In this document: piece after piece, positions 61,318 through 64,000 of the stretch
How the letters are laid out: every line of letters starts with the position of its first letter
How positions within the stretch are numbered: position 1 is the stretch's first letter
DNA from: Scortum barcoo
Lineage: Eukaryota > Chordata > Actinopteri > Centrarchiformes > Terapontidae
Length of the DNA: 64,000 bases
Assembly (NCBI GenBank): GCA_023238725.1
Contig: CM041550.1
Location: 10,494,440-10,558,439 of the forward strand
Direction: 5' to 3'
Translations under genes and position numbers: made by a program
The notes under the pieces: model-generated
Databases searched by the model: none
Told to the model about the DNA's origin: nothing
Seen by the model: the letters and a program-made list of their open reading frames with translations, nothing else

Positions 61318-61440
61318 GAAGTCAAGTCAATTTTATTTATACAGCCAAAAAAAACACAATTTTGACTCAAGGGGATTTGCAATGTGCACAACACATGACA
61401 CTCTCTATCCTTAGACCCACACTAGAGCCACACTGACACA
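61318..61440 (+). repeat. Fragment of a teleost interspersed repeat
   Basis: AAGTCAAGTCAATTTTATTT, ATACAGCC, GACTCAAGGGGATTTGCAAT and CTCTCTATCCTTAGACCC are in the order I know from a common fish repeat that normally reads ATTTATATAGCCCAATATCA and CTTTGTCCTTAGACCCTC. It lies in the presumed first intron of mxra5. Confidence 0.6.
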
Positions 61441-62300
61441 TTGCACCTGTTTCAAACTAAACAGACCTTTGGGCCATCTACTTGTGCACATGCACCATCC
61501 CAGTGGGTTAATTGAGTGACAGCTATATCACCACATAAATCATAATTTATGTCTTAAAGGATTCAAAGGCGAATTTATTAGTAAAGGGAGACGCAAAACT
61601 GGATCCCACTCTCTCTCTCTCTTATCTGATCTCACACCGGCGCACAAACACACTTAAACTATTCAAATTCATCAACCAACTGTGGAGCTGATAGCTGTGA
61701 GAGGCTTTTCAACTAGAGGCTGAAATGAAAGTGAATTACACTGTAAGAAGGCGCATTCGAGATGAATAGATTATTGTAATGCAGAGTCGCGGCTGATAAG
61801 AGCATACCTTGAAATCCTTTGGTCCGCAGGAGTGAATTATTTCACGGAATTATTCATTTTGCCCATCAAATGCTTATTTTAATCCAACGACGCGGCTCGA
61901 AAGATTTGATATGCAATTATGCAGTTTGTTCACCCATAAACTCCGAGATTGTTGAACTGGGAGGAAGATCCAAAAATGAAAAAAATAAAAATAAAAAAGT
62001 TGTCACATGTCACTGGAGAGCGAAGGAAGAAGTGAAGAGTGGAGACACTTTGTCAACTCTGCACAAAAACTGAAACTAAATGCTTTTTAGTACCATCCAA
62101 ACATCCAACAGGTCTTCTTGTGCGTCTCCGGGAAAAGAAAAGAAGCGCAGCAGACTATTTGCAAACGCGTCTGGCTCAGTGCGTGTGTGTGCGTGGGTGA
62201 CAGCGGATGTGTGTGTGTTTGAGCTTAGCAGAGGGGACTGGACCGGAGTGAACTTTTGAGTGACGCTCAGGCAGAGGGGCTTGCCCAAGGAGGGGCTTTC

Positions 62301-62550
62301 TGGAAACACAGAGGTAAAAAAAAAAGTTACAGCGCTTCAGGCTGCGCCTGTCACACACACACACACACACACACTGAATGTAGGCCACAGAGGTGGACGT
62401 CCTGCTGATGAGCTGATGGAGAAGTATACTTCAGCAAATGGCAGGAACAGATGTGTGTTTCTATTGTAATGTTTTTGTTCAACATTTTTCTTTAATTTTG
62501 TGGAGGCTGCAGAGGGGCCTTAGCAAGGATTATTATTATATATGTACGAC

Positions 62551-62592
<42 letters not shown>

Positions 62593-63952
62593 GAAGAAGA
62601 AGAAGAAGAATTTTACTGTTACATAATGTTTTCTATCAAATTTGTGTCCCTACATTGATGCCCAAAAGCTGTTTCAGTTGCTTTTCCACACCGCCAGAAT
62701 AAAAGGTGTTGGAATATACTACCTATACTACGCCCTTTGATTGAATTTAATTGAATATATTTTGATTAAAAACAACCAAAATAAAGATTTTTAGTCTGAA
62801 ATATATCAGATTCCATCTTATGTTATCCCCCAGAGGTCATTAAAACCGCTGGTTTCCCAGGAATAGCTCAGAGGACATGACCTCTGTGTCATCAATGGTA
62901 GCCATATGGTCCTAGATTGAGAATCTTTTGGATAAAACATCCACCTATAGTGCCAGCTGGTGCTTTATTGTTCTATAGAAGTGTGGTGTGAGGGACGACC
63001 TCCATGTCCATTTGACCCCACTCAGTTTAAGTGGTGTTTGAACAATGAAGCCCCGACTGGACAAACACTGGACCTTGTGTTTTAGTAGTTTCTGGACACT
63101 GTAGGGCAGCTAAAAAAAAGGGATTGTCCTCTCTTTCGTGTGATCTCAGATTCTCAGACACCCCATAATGATCACACCTCCTTCTTAGAGACTCAAATGA
63201 AGGGAGGGCAAAAATAGACTGATGCTCCTCAGCTGTTGTTTCCTGTAGGCACAGTAACCCACTCACTCACCCCCATCCTTTAAGGGCCTGCCTTTGTATG
63301 TATGTATGTGTGTGAGAGAGCCAGCAGCCCCTTCCATGTAACGTAGGGTTGTTCGGACAGACGTTTTGAACAACCTCATTGTGTCTCATTCACAAGATAA
63401 TCTCAGTTTAAGTCTGTTCATACATGAGCTGACTGTCCCAGTAAAACTGCTCTGCTCACCGCGGGGGGCGGCAGTGCTAGAGAGCAGCCGCAGATGTGAG
63501 AATAGGGTCACCGCTGAGGAGCGCCGCTCTGAATATCTCACATCAGCTGCCTCAATAATGGATTGTGAAATTAATCTTGAATGACTGTTTATCCCCCCAG
63601 CCTGACAAGTCGACAAGAGGGGCATCCGTGAATGTATGTGAAGATGTGATTTGATGCGTTCCATTCACCAGAAAATTTCCCTCTTTCTCTCCGCCACCCT
63701 GCGACCTGTGTCTCTGCGAGCAATGTTGGTCTGTGAGGGCTTAACAATTCTCATGCTGCACTGATTCCCCGTAGCTGTGAAAGGGATTAGGCCCAGTCCC
63801 AGCTCACTTCATTACAATACTCATCACTGTATTGGAATGTATTGGACCATAATAAATGAATCACTGTCTGTCTGAGGGGAAGGAAGGAGCGAATGAAGAC
63901 ATAATCTAATATCGATGGCTCTTTGGGGGAGGAGGATGACTGAACGATTGAA
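62301..63952. other. Upstream flank of mxra5, no gene seen
   Basis: No open frame here looks like a protein. The stretch contains a CA run at 62352-62372 and the (AAT)n/(AAG)n repeat at 62551-62610; the rest is ordinary intergenic DNA and could include distal promoter elements that I cannot identify. Confidence 0.45.
62551..62610. repeat. Compound (AAT)n-(AAG)n microsatellite
   Basis: About 13 AAT units (62551-62591) run directly into about six AAG units ending near 62610. Confidence 0.95.
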
Positions 63953-64000
63953 CAGTGGTGGAAGAAGTCTTGAGATCCTTTTTACTTAAGCAAAAGTACT
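63953..64000 (+). mobile_element. Left end of a hAT-type non-autonomous element, cut by the window edge
   Basis: CAGTGGTGGAAGAAGTCTTG, then GATCCTTTTTACTTAAGCAA and AAGTACT, is the reverse complement of the type of terminus seen at 24765-24784. The element runs off the end of the window. Confidence 0.7.

Larger units (their letters stand above)
61154..62300 (-). promoter_or_regulatory. mxra5 5' non-coding region and probable upstream exon
   Basis: On the coding strand a strong acceptor (TTTTTCCTCTCTGGCAG) ends at 61193, so the exon with the start codon begins at 61192 with 39 nt of 5' UTR. A matching donor-like site, TTTCAAG followed by GTATGC, ends at 61808 and could close a non-coding first exon reaching toward 62100-62300, where the DNA has more CpG than its surroundings. 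The start of transcription cannot be fixed from sequence alone. Confidence 0.35.

Noticed and set aside
62551..62610. Possible poly(A) tail of a retrocopy
   Set aside because: The run is a compound AAT/AAG microsatellite with no adjacent gene-derived sequence.

Overview
This is eukaryotic, vertebrate DNA: long genes cut into GT-AG introns, many dinucleotide and tetranucleotide microsatellites, and old interspersed repeats of kinds familiar from spiny-rayed (percomorph) teleost genomes. I read it as a piece of a teleost chromosome. No operons, CRISPR arrays, tRNA or rRNA genes were seen.

Three protein-coding genes can be supported. (1) About 1.08-5.23 kb, plus strand: the 3' part of a CD99-family gene, giving the transmembrane exon, the short cytoplasmic tail and two very small ectodomain exons; the 5' end lies outside the window or was not found. 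(2) 11.50-17.27 kb, plus strand: a complete or nearly complete sulfatase of the steroid-sulfatase/ARSD-ARSL-ARSH type in ten recognised coding exons (588 residues plus a few from an unseen first coding exon). (3) 46.13-61.15 kb, minus strand: a complete mxra5 (adlican) gene, eleven coding exons and 2,817 residues by my joining, with leucine-rich repeats at the N-terminus, a long disordered mucin-like middle and eleven Ig-like domains. Every junction in genes 2 and 3 keeps the reading frame.

The order CD99 - arylsulfatase - MXRA5 is that of human Xp22.3, so the window looks like a compact version of an old vertebrate linkage group. The sulfatase and mxra5 converge on a 28.5-kb interval (17.3-45.8 kb) in which I see no gene. 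It holds a degraded Tc1-like transposon with a hAT-type element nested in it, a decayed hAT-type transposase-like gene, an interspersed repeat split by a later insertion, long purine-rich tracts, three neat inverted repeats and a few stretches that read like conserved non-coding DNA.

I found no new multi-gene system. The points most worth following are inside mxra5: an unnamed conserved module between the LRR and Ig blocks, a short conserved motif in the disordered linker, a large Asn/Ser/Gly-rich insertion, an apparent loss of one Ig domain, and a short intron filled largely with a GATA repeat. Comparisons with human proteins are from memory, not from a search.
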